A program made the position numbers and the translations under genes. Below, piece by piece: positions 63,269 through 64,000 of a DNA stretch of 64,000 bases. The notes under the pieces are model-generated. The model searched no databases. It was given only the letters and a program-made list of their open reading frames with translations, and had not been told where the DNA came from. Origin of the DNA: Saprospiraceae bacterium (lineage in GTDB: Bacteria > Bacteroidota > Bacteroidia > Chitinophagales > Saprospiraceae); contig JADJWV010000002.1 of the NCBI GenBank assembly GCA_016716185.1, positions 406,001 through 470,000 of the forward strand, written 5' to 3'. Numbering within the stretch: the first letter of the stretch is position 1; every line of letters begins with the position of its first letter.

Positions 63269-64000
<732 letters not shown>

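Overview
This 64 kb window comes from a Bacteroidota chromosome, most likely a member of the Saprospiraceae. The evidence is: TAnnTTTG-type -7 promoter elements upstream of many genes; type IX secretion (T9SS) sorting domains of type A and type B on secreted proteins; a PorG-like (DUF6089) barrel; Bacteroidota-only families (DUF4783, TIGR02757, ribosomal-protein HhH tail); and a Bacteroidota-type 16S rRNA gene that enters at 63.27 kb and runs off the right edge. The first gene (TauE/SafE) is cut by the left edge.

Layout. 0-5 kb: TauE/SafE permease with an SDR/DUF2867 protein, moaA, an ArsR-SRPBCC pair with a visible operator, and an FMN reductase. 5.5-10.9 kb: a potassium locus on the minus strand, made of a short KdpD-like kinase, KdpE, Kup, a 98-aa unknown protein and a porin-like barrel. 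11-17.5 kb: DUF1569/DinB-like, AraC regulator, MacB-like permease, inositol monophosphatase and rpoN, separated by low-complexity repeats including 22 perfect copies of a heptamer. 17.6-29 kb: Xaa-Pro aminopeptidase, a 211-bp tandem satellite, a tiny membrane protein, a DUF2007 protein, a large T9SS metalloprotease, TIGR02757 and an M16 peptidase. 29.6-38.9 kb: an SDR with degenerate catalytic residues, OsmC, DUF4783, gpmI-nadA, a composite repeat island, a PorG-like barrel, an ABC ATPase/permease pair and a glycosyltransferase. 39-43 kb: an AT-rich accessory block with a dockerin-like secreted protein carrying a 9-G tract in its signal-peptide region and a type B T9SS protein; it lies between a decayed and an intact copy of the 3' end of a ferredoxin reductase gene. 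43-50.5 kb: reductase, mscL, aconitase, a lipoprotein, a small barrel, a pseudouridine synthase and dnaB. 50.5-57 kb: coiled-coil protein, a DUF2442/DUF4160 pair whose DUF4160 partner carries an in-frame stop, a glycosyltransferase, two tandem lipoprotein paralogues, a lipoprotein and an acyl-CoA ligase. 57-63 kb: ribosomal protein S1 with an extra C-terminal HhH domain and a strong terminator, then the carotenoid operon crtI-crtB-lycopene cyclase. 63-64 kb: rrn promoter, leader and 5' half of 16S rRNA.

How parts work together. The kinase/regulator pair probably controls Kup, because helically phased TATAAAG repeats lie just upstream of kup. The crt genes are translationally coupled and should convert geranylgeranyl-PP to a cyclised carotenoid. 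The secreted proteins (metalloprotease, dockerin-like and CHU_C proteins) should use the T9SS, of which the PorG-like barrel may be a part. The most unusual features are non-coding: a composite modular repeat island that recurs in the same module order and, for its two full copies, in the same orientation downstream of genes; a recurrent CTAAC-N4-GTTAG palindrome; and the 211-bp satellite with higher-order structure. No tRNA genes, CRISPR arrays, transposases or phage genes were recognised.
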